Assembly (NCBI GenBank): GCA_000349905.1
Contig: KB722736.1
Coordinates: 2,926,754-2,990,753, forward strand
Reading direction: 5' to 3'
Source: Volvariella volvacea V23
Taxonomy: Eukaryota > Basidiomycota > Agaricomycetes > Agaricales > Pluteaceae
DNA: 64,000 nucleotides
Shown: positions 23,301-36,007 of the stretch, in pieces
Layout: each line of letters begins with the position of its first letter
How positions within the stretch are numbered: position 1 is the stretch's first letter
Made by a program: the position numbers and the translations under genes
The notes under the pieces: model-generated
Database searches by the model: none
Seen by the model: only the letters and a program-made list of their open reading frames with translations
What the model was told of the DNA's origin: nothing

Positions 23301-26300
23301 GTATGAAAACCTTGACCGGGGTCAAGTCCTACGACACATCGGTTGTCGTGCCATATATCCTGGGCACGTTCAAGATTTCCCATGTTTATAACGCCATGAT
23401 AGCAACACGTACACTGAATCGTCTAACTCCTCGTCGTGATTCGTCATCTGACGCCGTCCCCCGTGCTAACATGCAGCTACAGCTCAACATTGCCACCGTT
23501 CAAATTATGTGGATTCTCCCCACTGAAAGATTAGTTTCGCGATTCGATTCCATTGCAGTCAGCCACCACCCTGGTAACTCGCTCAAAATAAACTGGACCC
23601 AACTGACTGTATCCCTTCGTCGTCCAAAGCATATCAATCGCTGGGATTCCGAACGTGGAGAGAAGTGGGTTGAGGCCTTGTCCTTACAACAATGCGTAAT
23701 TGCCATCGACTATACCCAACATCCAATACGTATTTCTCTGGACTTGGATGCAGCGCGATTCCGTATCCCATTCGGTTTCGTGATGGCAGACTTTATCTTG
23801 GACTGCAACCTGACGTTCAAAGCCATACGTCACCTTGTCCACACACTCGCTAAGGGCATATTATGTCGACTTCCCGAGCCTGAGGCTGAAGACCCCAAGC
23901 GCGTTCCTATTATGACCTTCCAGATTGGATGCTTGAGTCTTGAGGCGGCGGATGACCCACTAGAAAGTAGGTTGAGCATTATATGGAGGACGGGGTCTAG
24001 TGCAGTTCTTCAGCGTATGGAGCGTGAAGAGGCATTTGCTGCGAAGGTCGCTGCGATCATAAAGGCTGAGAACGCTGAATCTGGCGAGATCCCCACAATG
24101 GTTGAACCGGGCTCTGACTATACCTTCACCGCAAAGCATACAGTGAGTATTGAGGTTGCCCACAGACGACTACAGGATGTCCATGCCCTGGATTATGCAT
24201 TCCGACTACAAATGCTGAAGGATCGGTGCGCAAAGGCGGAGGATGCCATCCTGCGTAGGCTTCGCAGTGGTACCCGAGGCAACACTGCTATTCCAGATTT
24301 CGTTCGGGTAGAATCTCCGGAGCGTGTCGCCCCCCTCTTCCGAGCTTTATTTATGAACTTCTATCTGCACGTCACCCCGCCTTCATTCCCTCTGGAGCAC
24401 CTTCCCGATTATATGCATACCCAAGGCGCTGGTCTCCCAAAAAATACCAAGTTCTCTCTGCTTGTTCCTATGCACCTTGCTCTCACAGTCTCATCCCTCC
24501 GTGTTGCACTACGGGATTATCCATTGCCGTTGTTTGCCGTTCCACCTCATCAAGATACCGACTTACCTAGCTTACAGCTCACAACAGACTTCGTTATTGC
24601 GGAAGAAATGGGGACGGAACAATCAGTCGAATGGTTTGACGTAGTCGTTCTCGACCCGGATGATGGCACACCGGGGGTAGCGCCTTTGCATTTTTTCGTA
24701 CCAAAGACCATTTTACCGGTCAAGATGTACGCAAATCCAGATCTACAAATAACGAGCGAAGGCATCACAAGCTTTTCATGGGGTGTAAGTTACGGTCCTG
24801 CTATTCAAGACTTAATGCGGGTAATAGAAGGACTATCAAGCCCTCCTCGTGATCCCTCACCAGTAGTCGGATTCTGGGACAAAGTATGTTGGATTATTGT
24901 CCTCAATTTGGTCGACTTAACGGTTACCGTAGATGAGACTTGTGCTCCATGGATCTTTACGAGCTTCATTCGCAGGAGAGGTTCGACTCCATGTCAAGGG
25001 TTAGTATTTACAGTCGTGAACTGTAAATTAATTCTCATCAGCTTTGACCGTTCCACAGGTTCTCGTGATCCTTATTGCATTGACGACGTTGGGGCCGGTT
25101 TCGTGTTCGCTTGGAAAGGTGACCCGCAGTTATTAATAAACTGCGAGAATACTGCACACGAGTTCCTACAAGTTAGAAGTGATTCTATGTTCATCGCTAT
25201 CCCAGAGTAAGCAGCACCAATGAGTTCTGGGATCTCTAGCTAACTTTCGACCTTAGTCTCAAGCACGATTTGCCGTCAGCGCAATCTCACAAGGCGGCTA
25301 GGCCCAGCACTTTCAAGAAAGTCTGCGCTAAATTTAGGGGTGGCACCTGCTTCGGTATTGGTTTTGTACCAGAAGGGTCCTGTGGCTCGGAGTGCGCCAA
25401 CTGCTTAGCACCACACAAGGGAAAATGTCGCCTTTTCAATTTCTTGCCTCACTATGCGGTCAAACTGGAATTGAAAGATGCTGTCCCAGCTATCAATGTA
25501 AGGTCATCTACTTCACATCAAGTACTAAATTCGAGTTAGTTTTGTAGAGTCTAGAAGATTCATATCGGGGGTTCCGATCCCAATATGTGCACATGTCAGT
25601 GTCACTTACCTCGGCAATTAATCAGCAACACACAAGCAATTTCCATCTCACTCCCAAAGCATTCACTCACTTTTGGGCTTGGTGGTCCCTCTTCGACAGC
25701 ACTCTCTCCCTACCAATACGCCAGGGATCATTCTTCCCTGCCCGACATGTAACCCCTAAGCTTGGACGGCACTTGGCGACCCTTAAGTATCGTATTGTCG
25801 TCCCACACCTATTCGTCCTCCACGCATATGTCGACGATTCATATGATAGTAAGCCATGATTCTCTACAGTGTGGTGCTACCTAATCTTGCATTTAGCATG
25901 GGTAGATGGTGTTACACCTTGGGTTGGCGTGAAGGGGTTATTTGAAAATTTCCTGGTTGACATGCATCAGCGAGAAGAAGTGTCCGAGGTGCCTGGTGCC
26001 ACCCCAGACACCACCAAGTTGGTTCGCCATAAGCCCTTTTACACCGCCGAAGTCGTCTTGAAGGGCGCAGAGATTCGCGCCCTATGTGCGCTTTTTGATG
26101 AAGTGCGCAAAAAGCAAATTCCTATGGATGCTGATTACGAGCGAAGTAGCTACCGATTGTGGGAAGGTTTACCAGAAACAGATTCATCGTCTGTCTGGTA
26201 TGATATTGATGACTTTATTGAAATTGATTGGATAGGTACTAGCACTCCAGTCCTGCATCTATTGCCGGTTGCAAAATGTCCCTGGGTCACTTATTTCAAG

Positions 26301-29300
26301 AGAAACGCACCCAAAGTGGGCACGCAGACTACACACAGCCGATTTGGTAACGAGGATACACACGCCTGCATACTGGGTCAGGAACCACGTAAGTGCAAAC
26401 TTGATCATTTCTGACTGAAGTAATTGATGTCGCATGGACGTAGCTGTCACGGAGATACAGATGTCGCTGGCATCGACAAGGCTAGCAGAACTAGAGCAGA
26501 AGATTCGGACGAGTCAATTGGCTGGCAAAGATGAAGTACGATACCACCTTTCTTGGATTTCCTATGACTAAATCTAGTTGCAGGTTTGTCATGGACAGCC
26601 CCTGCAGCGGATGGCCGACCTTCTCAAAGAATATATCAAATATCTAGCAAACCCCCAGCCTGGCTCTCCTACTACTTCGCAATATCGTATGGCTTCTGAA
26701 ACTTTTTCACTCAAGGAATGGGATGAATTTGAGAATGTATATCAAATACACTGCCCCCAGATTTTCTTGGATGGTGCTATTCGCGATGTGAGTCTATCAT
26801 CATTCTCATTGGCGTACACTAAGCTTGCCCAGATAATGATTCGCTACTATTACTGCTCTCGGGAGAGGAAGGGGTTCGAATATCATATGGCTGAGCGGTG
26901 AGTTTCATCGCATTATCGAATCACGCAGTCTAAAGCTTTCCGAAGTGCAGTAAAATTTATTCGAGATCAAGCTGATATGCTACCCAACTTGACAACGCTT
27001 GAAAGGTCCACCCAAGGGCCAAAGGAGGCTGCTGATATCGCGACATCTACGTTCCGTCGAATGTTCAAAGGAGAGTTTGGACGAGGGTCGAACGAGGTAC
27101 AAGTAGAGTCAAAGCCACTTCCTCTTGTTGATCGGGTCGATCCGCTACATGGGTGGTCCGAAGGTGTCGCTCTACGCAAAGCACATTGTTGTTTGCTCCT
27201 AAAGCCGCAGGTCGTATTGCGTGCCGAATCTGAGAGCTCTGTTTGCATTGTTGCAGCAATGCAGTCTAAACTCCAGACCTATGCAATTATGGACAGTGCA
27301 AATGCGAGTGATCCAGTCAGCGGGAAAATCATGTCGCGGTATGTAATGCAACAGCCTGTCGTCTCCCTCTCTAACCTCCCGTTAGAAATTACGCTTCCGT
27401 CTCTGGCTTGCAAGTATTTGCACCAACCACGTCTCAGAGTGCCAATGGCTGTCTCCCTTTGGAAGTGCTCATAGATTACCGATGCGAGAGCAATGACTTT
27501 GATCGTCTTGTACCCCAGACGGAAGCAGCCTTTCACTATGACAAATTTAACCGGCTGCGACTACGCAATCTGGCTACCTCAACGAGAACGCCAGTATCTG
27601 TTGGGTCGTTATCGAATATGGGATGTGACCACCTTAGTAATCAAACAGTATGTGCCCTCGAGTTTGAACGAATGATAAGGTCTAATCAATTATCAAAGGA
27701 TTTGATTCGTGTTCATGTTCCTCGATTTCAAGTCACGGCTAAGGATGAACACTTCAAGTCGATACAGCGCATTGTCACACAACTGCTTCTGTTCTCCGAC
27801 GCTGCACATAAGACAAGGCTTGACAAATTGCAGACCTTGTACTTCACTTACGACTTTACGGATCTCGTTTCTGCCGCCGACGTTGTTGCTGGTCTCCAGG
27901 GTAGGCTGAGGGTTGCCATGGAGACTGAAAGGAATGCACGTCTCCGGCTTCACTATCAACACCACCAACTTAACCAAGATGGACTTGAGCTATTGCAACT
28001 CAGAGCACATATTTATATGCTAGCAGACAAACTAAGTCTCGTATTTGAGGCTATTAAGATGGCGCAGGATCAAGGTGGCGAAGACGCGAGTCAGAAATCA
28101 GCGCTTTTACTTCATGCCTCGTCATCAGAGATCTCTTGGAATATGTTGGATCAAGGCCCTGACCTCCTCGCAAAGCTTGTGGTACGGGATACCCACTTCT
28201 CCTGGTTAAATCGGCAAGATAGCTCCACGGTGAATAACCTGGAAATTGGGGATATGCAGGCATTTGATGGTTCTCGACATGCTGTGTGGACTGAAATACT
28301 ATCAAAATACAACGAAACTGGTAGTAATCCCATGCAAAAGGTGATATATCCAACAACAACACTATTCTAGTAACTGACTTGTGATATAGAAGGGGTTGTT
28401 CCTTGCTGCAGAATGGGTCGTATTGGCGCCTGTCAACGGAATAGCTGTTTATGAAACGTTTGACCTGTCATTGCATCCTTTGCGACTACAAATTGATGCT
28501 AAAGTCGGTCGCCGCATCATGGAATATGTTTGGCCTGCCAGGCGTAACCGTAGAAGCACCAGCGAAGAAACACAACCACCCAGCCCAGAGCCACCAACCC
28601 CGACAACCGCGCAGGCTAAACCTGCTTCTGCGAGGGCTTCGCTAGATTCTCCCCGTGCCCTCCACGGACCGGGTTCTTCCCCGGATCATATTGCTGGCAC
28701 CTTGGCACCGCCTCCGCTGCGTCGATTAGGCGTTTCTCGCTCGTTCACAGATCTGCGCAGTGCTTCAGGAAATTTGCAACTCACGCTCCATCAAACCCAG
28801 TCGACGGATGCGCTGAATGTCCAGACAGCGCTACAGCCGACCATCGCTAACGAAGGGCGCTTTAAGCATCGTACTCATCGCAAGGCTGCTGGGGCAGCAG
28901 AAATGAAGACGCGATCCACCCAGAAGAGCTTTGTTCGTGTACGCGTTGCCAGGTGTGTCTATATTATCCTACTTTTTTTCCAGCTACTTAGAAGGCTTTA
29001 GCTTCAACCTTCTTCTGAGCATTGCCAAAGAAGGCTCATTTGAGTGTAGGGATGCTAAGATTAAAACTCGCGACCTAGAATATCGAAACCAGACTTGGAG
29101 TGTGAGTGACCTGCTCTTCTGATGAATGCTAGCTAATAATACCAGTTTGAGGACCTAGTGAATCAATTTATTCCGTCAGACATGAGCTGGCGAGGCTGGG
29201 TCAAGATGGCATTCCATCAACCGCTTGTGCCTGTAATCCCTGTTGCTCGAGAACTCATCACAAAGACAAAATGGATAAAGGGTGGTGTGCAAGTGGAGGA

Positions 29301-29697
29301 TGGATCCTTTTCTGCGCCGTTCAATGAAAGAATTGGTGAACGTAACCGAGATGCACTTGGAAACAGTAGGCAACGAGCGTGGAAGCTTCGCACCCGCCCG
29401 CAATCCCCGCCTGCGCAGGATGTGCAGACAGTAGTCCTGGAGCCTGAAGGGCAGGATCATGGACAAGACCAGAATAATGACGGGAGCGCACCCTTGCGAC
29501 CCAGGACCCGAGTGCTCAGTTTATTTAAGCGTTCCAACACCCCTCGAAACGATGCACCATCATCCAATGTAAGTCACGAATTCCAGGCCTTTGGCAGAAT
29601 GCCTTAATTATTATAGCAGGCGCCATTTGCACTACGTCGATCTGTGGATCACAATAGAATATCTCAAACCCGTCACTCGAGTTCACACAGTGGATGA
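20374..29697 (+). CDS. FMP27: Fmp27/BLTP2 (SABRE/Hobbit) bridge-like lipid transfer protein
   Basis: Sixteen exons: 20374-21223, 21282-21646, 21692-21757, 21806-25206, 25257-25497, 25548-25848, 25897-26388, 26444-26535, 26584-26787, 26833-26897, 26946-27338, 27386-28340, 28390-28952, 28984-29101, 29146-29568, 29620-29697; 2,868 residues. An N-terminal membrane anchor (ALLWIVRIATWSLLLRTYFF) begins the protein, followed by repeating beta-groove-type sequence. The family-defining GFWDK motif (PVVGFWDKVCW) is near residue 1450. A cysteine cluster lies at about 1582-1622, and a long amphipathic helix pair (METERNARLRLHYQHH onward) near 2330-2385. The last 300 residues are Ser/Pro/Gln-rich. Known role: rod-like proteins at ER-plasma membrane contacts that move bulk phospholipid. 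All exon phases agree over the whole length. Confidence 0.92.
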
Positions 29698-29879
29698 GTA
29701 TAGAGGAGAAGTGCGCATTTCCGTCTTAATTTATTTCTTATAGTAAGGACATCTACACATTATCTCTGACGTCAGGACGTTGTAAAGTAGTTACGTAATT
29801 GGGTTATCGCCATTTTTATTAGAGTGGGCAAACTTTGTTCCCAATCTTTGCTCTTCCATCCAGCTAGCACAGCTTGAGT

Positions 29880-31905
29880 ATGCCATCCATCAGGGTGCGA
29901 AGTCCGGCGAATCTCCCTCTCCAGGAGGAGCAGAGACCGATGGGTGTCCCTCAACATTTAGCCTCTATATTCGCCGCCCCGGAGGCCGTGTCGGCCTCCA
30001 CCACAATGCCAGGCGGCTCCACGCTGCAGATCGAAAAGTCTGCACCCGCCACGATAGCAGAGTACGCCACAAAGACGCTCCCCGCTTTGCGTTCTCGCAG
30101 CTCTAGTCGGGTTCAAGCCCACTGCTTGAGGACTGTGCGGGACTCTCAAGGCTTTCTTACTGCGCCAAGGGCCAATAGCACAGGTCCCATTATATTCAAC
30201 CCCAGTGATACTGCTAGTCTGAGCCCGATTGTTTCACGCCCCGCCTTCATGGACGGTACAGAACACCACGAGGAAGTCGTCGATTACCTTGACGTTATAG
30301 GTGAGCTTTGCTTCTGTTCAGCACAAGTTCTTTCTCAATAAAGCCACCGATTCGAGCAGATCCCCAGGTTGGCACAGTGTCGGGCCTCACAAATGCCGCG
30401 AATGCGCTCCTCTTGTATATCAGCCATTTACCATTATGAGGAGCTGACTTACAGGGTCACTAGTCCCCCGTTCCAATCCCTTTCTCGGAAGCCCACACTC
30501 GTTCTGTCGCCCCTGCCAAATGATCAAGGAGATGGTCGTAGCTCTATATACAACGAGAATACGTTGGATCGACATGTCGAGGATATCTTAAGTCGCCCTT
30601 CGAAATTCAGACGCACACTTCTAGGCATCTTGTCATTCATCCAAACCCGTAAGTAGCTTACTCCGATGCATATGCTGCCCTTAACGTCTGAGCAACACAC
30701 TACTGCAGCTATGGGAGTGAGTTCTGCAATACATATATATGGGCCTTGTCGATGCTGATATACATTGGAGATCGTGACTGCTGTATATGGTTTTCTCGTG
30801 GGTTCGTCAAAATGCCTGCAGCCGTTTTCATTCATCTCAAGACTTAGGCCTAGTTTTCTGGGGCGCCGCCATCGTAATGTTTGCATCGAAGATCATCGAT
30901 CTCCATGACCCCGGCTTGCAAGGATTCTGGATTGAAGTTAGCTCTCAGATTGTAAATGGTAATTATATTACCCCAGCCGTCCTCAATTAGCCAACTAACT
31001 TGATATAGGGTTGTTTAGCGTCACGGGCATTGGCCTTATTCCGTCCAGAGTTTTGGACACCTATCGTAACGTTCACTTCTGGCGCACATAAGCTCACTTT
31101 GACCTCTCCAGCAGGCATTTGCAAGATCTGGCATTACAAGGGGAGAACAAAGGCCTTTCGTGCGAAGGCTGGACTCCCACAATTGAGTGATGTAGACGAC
31201 CTTCCGGATCCGGCATATGACTCTAATTATGTCCATGTTCTGACGGAAGAGGAACAACGTGATTTGCACCAACGTACGAGGGGTGTCTGTCTTGCGACCC
31301 TCTAATAACTTATGCCAAATTCAGAGCAAGTGAAATTTCAACACCACCAAACTTGGTACCGACCCCATGGAACAGAGACTCATCGTGTATGTCCTTTGAG
31401 GTGTTCGCATTACTCGTCGTTAAACTCTTTTCAGGCTTTTCCTATAAAGTAAAGATCAAACTCATTGGCGCTGAAATGCATAATGACATTGAACTAGCAC
31501 GGCACTCTTAATCTGCCTCTTAAATGATGGGAATTCTGTATTTCAGGTATGTAAACGAAACCCTTTACTAATACATATCGAAGACTTGCTATAGATTATC
31601 CTCTGCGCTGTGATGTGGGGGTTCAATCGGTAATTGTCGTCGAAACTTTACGTTGAGCGATTATAATGACTCATGACCGCAGATTTAATAGACCATCATG
31701 GACGACTGCAACTTTTATTCCCTGCGCGTTTTCTTGCGGAATACTCTCAGCGATACTTATCTGGCGAGGAGGTCAAAAAACCAAACGTGTAAAGGAAGTT
31801 CAAGAGAAGTTAAGGGCAGTTCTTGCCGAGCCAGACAAGGGAGTGCAAAATGCTGGAACAGAAGGACCTATTCGTCCAATGGAGCCGAAAAAAGCCGACT
31901 TTTAA
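29880..31905 (+). CDS. Multipass membrane protein, DUF2985-like family
   Basis: Thirteen exons: 29880-30300, 30360-30414, 30455-30648, 30709-30716, 30771-30801, 30848-30958, 31009-31065, 31115-31273, 31325-31386, 31435-31448, 31498-31546, 31595-31629, 31683-31905; 472 residues. The first 200 residues are Ser/Thr-rich and soluble. Then come FRRTLLGILSFIQTPMGIVTAVYGFLVG and a hydrophobic segment (VFWGAAIVMFASKII), a second at the SSQIVNGLFSVTGIGLIP region, then a soluble loop, and two more segments (NTALLICLLNDGN..IILCAVMWGFNRFNRPSW, TFIPCAFSCGILSAILIWRGG). This order resembles fungal DUF2985 integral membrane proteins of unknown function. Two exons are tiny (8 and 14 nt) yet needed to keep the conserved TPMG and AFPIN segments in frame. 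Confidence 0.8.
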
Positions 31906-32025
31906 CGAGCGCTGTCGCCGATGCAATCAAGAAGTGAAAGCCCCGAAATCGTTAACTTGAAACCTTCCAGTGAAATCGACTGCACATATTTTTTTCTCGT
32001 TTACAGCAGAGTATCAGATCGGTGC

Positions 32026-32945
32026 TCATGACAACCTATCAAGATACGCTGCCCATCCCTCCACCTGATACCTCTTCGCCTGCGATTTGATGGCCTCCGT
32101 CAAACTTGGATCCTTTCCGTAGATACCCCGACCCACGATAATGACATCACAACCAGACTTGTAAACGACTTCTCTTGGTGTTCTGTATTGCTGGCCCATT
32201 CCGTCACCTTTTTGATCAAGACCAACCCCAGGTGTCAAGATGAGAAAATCGCGCTGCTCATCAACTTTTCTGTGCTGCGCAATAAACCCAATAACAAAAT
32301 CGCTATGGTCCCGTGCCATCTGCACCGCAGCTTCAGTGTAGGAGCCCGTAGCAAGACTGCCCTCAGTGCTCATTTCTGCCAGCAGAAGGAGCCCTCTGCC
32401 CCGCGGCAACCCCACCGATGCAAGGCCCGTCACAACAGAGGGGCCAGGGACTGGATGAGCATTTGTTATGTGAGCCCAGTCAGCGATTTTGTATATGCCA
32501 CTGGAGTACTGGAGGGCGGCCGTATTCCCTGATTATTGTATCGTATTGTAATTCGTTGCCAAAGTGACTGCATGAGCCTTACCTATGTCTGCAAATTTCC
32601 TATCTTCAAATATTACGAAATCATGTTTACGGCTTAAGTCCACCAGAGATGCCACAAGGGACTGGTCAAAATCCTCAATTATATCTATGTGAGTCTTGAC
32701 GACCCGTAATTTCAAGATTTAGCGTTATGCAGTATCGCGATCGAAGAACACGACGATGCCTTAACAAGACAGACGAAAGGACCGACGGCGTCGATGATGG
32801 AAAGGAAATCCTGAGATTTTGTGACATCGACGCTGACGGCAAGGTTGGACTGTTTGCGTTCCATCGTTTGAAGCAATGATTTTGCGGCTGGGTTTGTGTG
32901 GTGATCCGCTCTCTGGGCGTAGGTTAGGCGATGAGGAGGGACCAT
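32026..32945 (-). CDS. URA3: Orotidine 5'-phosphate decarboxylase
   Basis: Three exons: 32945-32760, 32694-32583, 32528-32026; 266 residues. It catalyses decarboxylation of OMP to UMP, the last step of pyrimidine synthesis. Family sequence is evident from [41 protein letters not shown], the catalytic DRKFADIG (Lys flanked by Asp residues), [30 protein letters not shown] and [11 protein letters not shown]. All substrate-binding and catalytic residues look present. Intron 1 (32759-32695) has a GC donor (AAG|GCATCG) and an AG acceptor; only this junction keeps the Val-Lys of CLVKTH. An in-frame ATG at 33005 would add 20 residues, but homology starts near 32945. Divergent with PUS7, 94 bp apart. 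Confidence 0.95.
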
Positions 32946-32984
32946 TGGCGGCGGTAACTGATAAGATGTGTGATTTCCGTATTT

Positions 32985-33016
32985 AGCATAGAAATGGTGT
33001 AGCATAGAAATGGTGT
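32985..33016. repeat. Tandem 16-bp duplication in the URA3/PUS7 promoter
   Basis: The unit AGCATAGAAATGGTGT occurs twice without a gap (32985-33000 and 33001-33016), inside the 94-bp region between the two start codons. On the minus strand each copy carries an ATG; one at 33005 is in frame with URA3 and the other is not. It looks like a recent local duplication. Confidence 0.85.
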
Positions 33017-33039
33017 AAAGTTTGGGCCTCCTTCGCTTT

Positions 33040-35896
33040 ATGTCCTCATCACCTTCTCCAAAAGCGGTCCTCGTTCACGAGCTCGATTCCTCAGAGCAAG
33101 ATGCTGAACGCTATGCGAAACGACCCAAACTAGAAAACCAGCCTGATGCACACCCAGAGCATCGTCACATCCTTCCTCCAAGCCATGCATTGCTTGGAAT
33201 CCCCCTTCCCGAAATCAAGGATGATACGCCTACTACATTCCTTGAAACCGATGTTGGCATTTCTGAGTACGTCTCCCGCGGAATAGCGAAGATAGATGCC
33301 ATCATCAAGCAGAGGTAGGTCTAGCATAGTAGTTTTGTTCATAGTACGTCTTCATAGTGCATGCCAAAGGTTTACGGACTTTCTTGTATACGAAATCGAC
33401 CAAGAGAATAATGTGGTTCACCTAAAGAACATAGACAAACCCGACTCTCACAATAAACACCCAACTCCTGCTACAGTTGACGAAGATGATGGGCTTCAAC
33501 AGGAAAAAGTCGCACTCGAACATATTAGCGAGAAGGCAGAACCTGCAGTCCCCTCGCACCCCACATCAGGTGAATCCTGGCCTCAGCATTTCACAGATAG
33601 ACTATCAAAATATCTATCACCTGCAGCGCTGGAGCAACTCCGTAAAATGTATCTTGAAGGACCGGAACCCCCACGCGTGAGCGACAGCGGCTGGGGTGGT
33701 CGCGTCTCCAAAGCAGGAGAGACAGCTTCTCTGGTAGAGGAGCCTACAGTGGTTGCAGAACCAGAGCAACCATCGCCCGTTGTTGCTGATAACTCTTCTG
33801 GAAGGCAAGCTCACAACAGAGGAAGGAAGGGTGGCCGTCGAGGACGTGGCAACGAAAAACGTGAAGACACTCGAAGAGTATTGTCGGAGGCTAGTATCAT
33901 GCAATACAAATTCTAGCTGCTGGATTCCTGACGCCCTTTATAGCCAATGGACTCTAAAGATACTCGGACTGAACTTCACAAGGCTATCCGCGAACTTTTT
34001 GGAGGGAAATTGGATAGTGAAACTGATATGACTAGTGGGTCGTCCGATGACGGTTCTCGTGTAGCAATTACATGGGCAAAGCGTGGTGGTCGAAGTGGTC
34101 GAAGTGCAAATACTGGTGGGCTGTTCATTTTGCAGTGGAGGTCATTACCACCTAATCTTTCTTACGCTTTTTAAGGCAGAGGAAACTTCCCTCCGTACAT
34201 CCACTTCACCCTACAAAAAACCAACCGTGATACGCAAGATGCGCTTGGTCACCTGGCTCGCACGTTACGCATTAGTGTTAAGGACCTGTCCGTTGCTGGT
34301 ACCAAAGACAAGCGAGGCGTTACTGTGCAGCGGGTTTCTCTTAAAAGAAATGGTAAAACTGTAGAAGACATATGGAAGTTGGCGAATGGATTGAATGGGA
34401 AAAGGACCCATAAGGATATCATAACCCAGCGCGGAGAAAGAGGGATTCGACTTGCTGATTTTGTCTACCGAAGGGCAAGTCTCGAGCTAGGAATGCTCAA
34501 AGGAAATGCGTTTGTTATAACCCTGAGGTATGTTTCTCTCAAATTTGTAATGTGCATTGGTAACTGTTCACCAGGAATGTCAAAGTCGATTCTGTGGAAA
34601 CTTTGAACGCAGCAATGAACTCGATCAAGCATAAGGGCTTTATCAATTATTATGGTACTTTGCCTTTACAAACCCCATCTCAAGGCTAATTTGTGTGTTT
34701 AATGAGGGATGCAAAGATTTGGAACGGCCTCTGTGCCTACTCACGCGATAGGTCTAGCACTGCTTAAGTCAGATTGGCACAAAGCGGTCTCGTTAATCTT
34801 GCAGAAGCGGCCAGGGGAGCACCCTGATGTTGAAGCAGCACGAGACGCTTGGCTTGGTGAAGGCAACTTGGACAAAGCTCTGGAACTAATGCCTCGGCGA
34901 GTAGTCGCTGAGCGCTGTATTCTTGAGAGCTATAAAAAGCAAAAAGGAGATACACGTAACGCCATGGGAGCCCTATCCACTGTATGAGGCTTTTCTTGAT
35001 AATATGGGGTTAACAGCTAATCAAAATCCCAGATTCCTCGCAACCTTCGGCTTATGTATGTGCACGCGTACCAATCGTATGTGTGGAATGCTATTGTGTC
35101 AGAACGCATTCGCAGACACGGGGCCGAGAGACCTGTTGTAGGAGACTTGGTATTCGAAGCACGGCGAACTGCTCAGGATATGGATTTAGACGTTGATATA
35201 GAGGATACTCAGGATGATGACGATAACGATGACGATGAAGGTAATGTATATCTAAGCATTTTCCGGATATCGAGTAAACTCAATCATTAGCAACAAAAGC
35301 ACATCCGAAATCGCACAAAAGGTCAAGAAAGCCGTGGAGCCCACCACGGATCAAAACTCTCACCGGCGAGGACTTGGACAAGTACACTATCTTCGATGTA
35401 CTGATGCCATTACCGGGAACCGACGTTGCCTATCCTGGCGGTGAACTTGGAGCTCGTTACCGAGAATTTCTCGTCATGGACGGATTGGATCCGGATAACT
35501 TCGTGAGAAAACAAAAGTGAGAATGCCATCTGAAGTTCAGAAATAGCACCTAGCTGAATCAAGTTCGACAGGGAGTACACGCTCCACGGCTCCTATCGAG
35601 CTATTATGCACCTACCCAAGTCACTAGAGTGGTCAGTACTACGGTACACAGACCCAGATGTAGCTCTGGCACAGGCTGACGAGGACAAGTTGCTCGGGTT
35701 TGACCCCCCAAAAACGTCAGAGGATGGCAAATTCATGGCGCTGCAGATTGAGATTTCCCTGGGAACGGCATCATATGCAACTATGGCCTTACGTGAGATC
35801 ACCAAAGCAGAGACCAGTTCGCAGTATCAGACGAGTCTCACGCAAGCAGCTGAGGACCAGCAATTCCGTGGCTATGAAGATGGAAAAGAGGCGTAG
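33040..35896 (+). CDS. PUS7: tRNA/mRNA pseudouridine synthase PUS7 (TruD family)
   Basis: Nine exons: 33040-33314, 33370-33889 (or 33877), 33944-34115, 34176-34527, 34575-34654, 34707-34981, 35033-35240, 35291-35516, 35572-35896; about 810 residues. The TruD catalytic motif is [15 protein letters not shown] with the nucleophilic Asp after the Lys. Other family blocks are [10 protein letters not shown] near the N-terminus, [50 protein letters not shown] and the C-terminal [13 protein letters not shown] disordered Arg/Gly-rich insert ([10 protein letters not shown]) precedes the TruD core, and an Asp/Glu run ([11 protein letters not shown]) interrupts the C-terminal part. The enzyme isomerises uridine in tRNA, U2 snRNA and mRNA. 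Intron 2 can be read as GT-AG (806 residues) or GC-AG (810); both keep frame. Confidence 0.92.
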
Positions 35897-36007
35897 CTAG
35901 ACATGTACCAAAGGGGCAAATAGATGTTGTGTTCTGTAATGCCAGACTATATAACAATTGATAGCCTGCGTTGATCCTGATTCCTCATTCACCCCTAGTT
36001 TGTTCGC

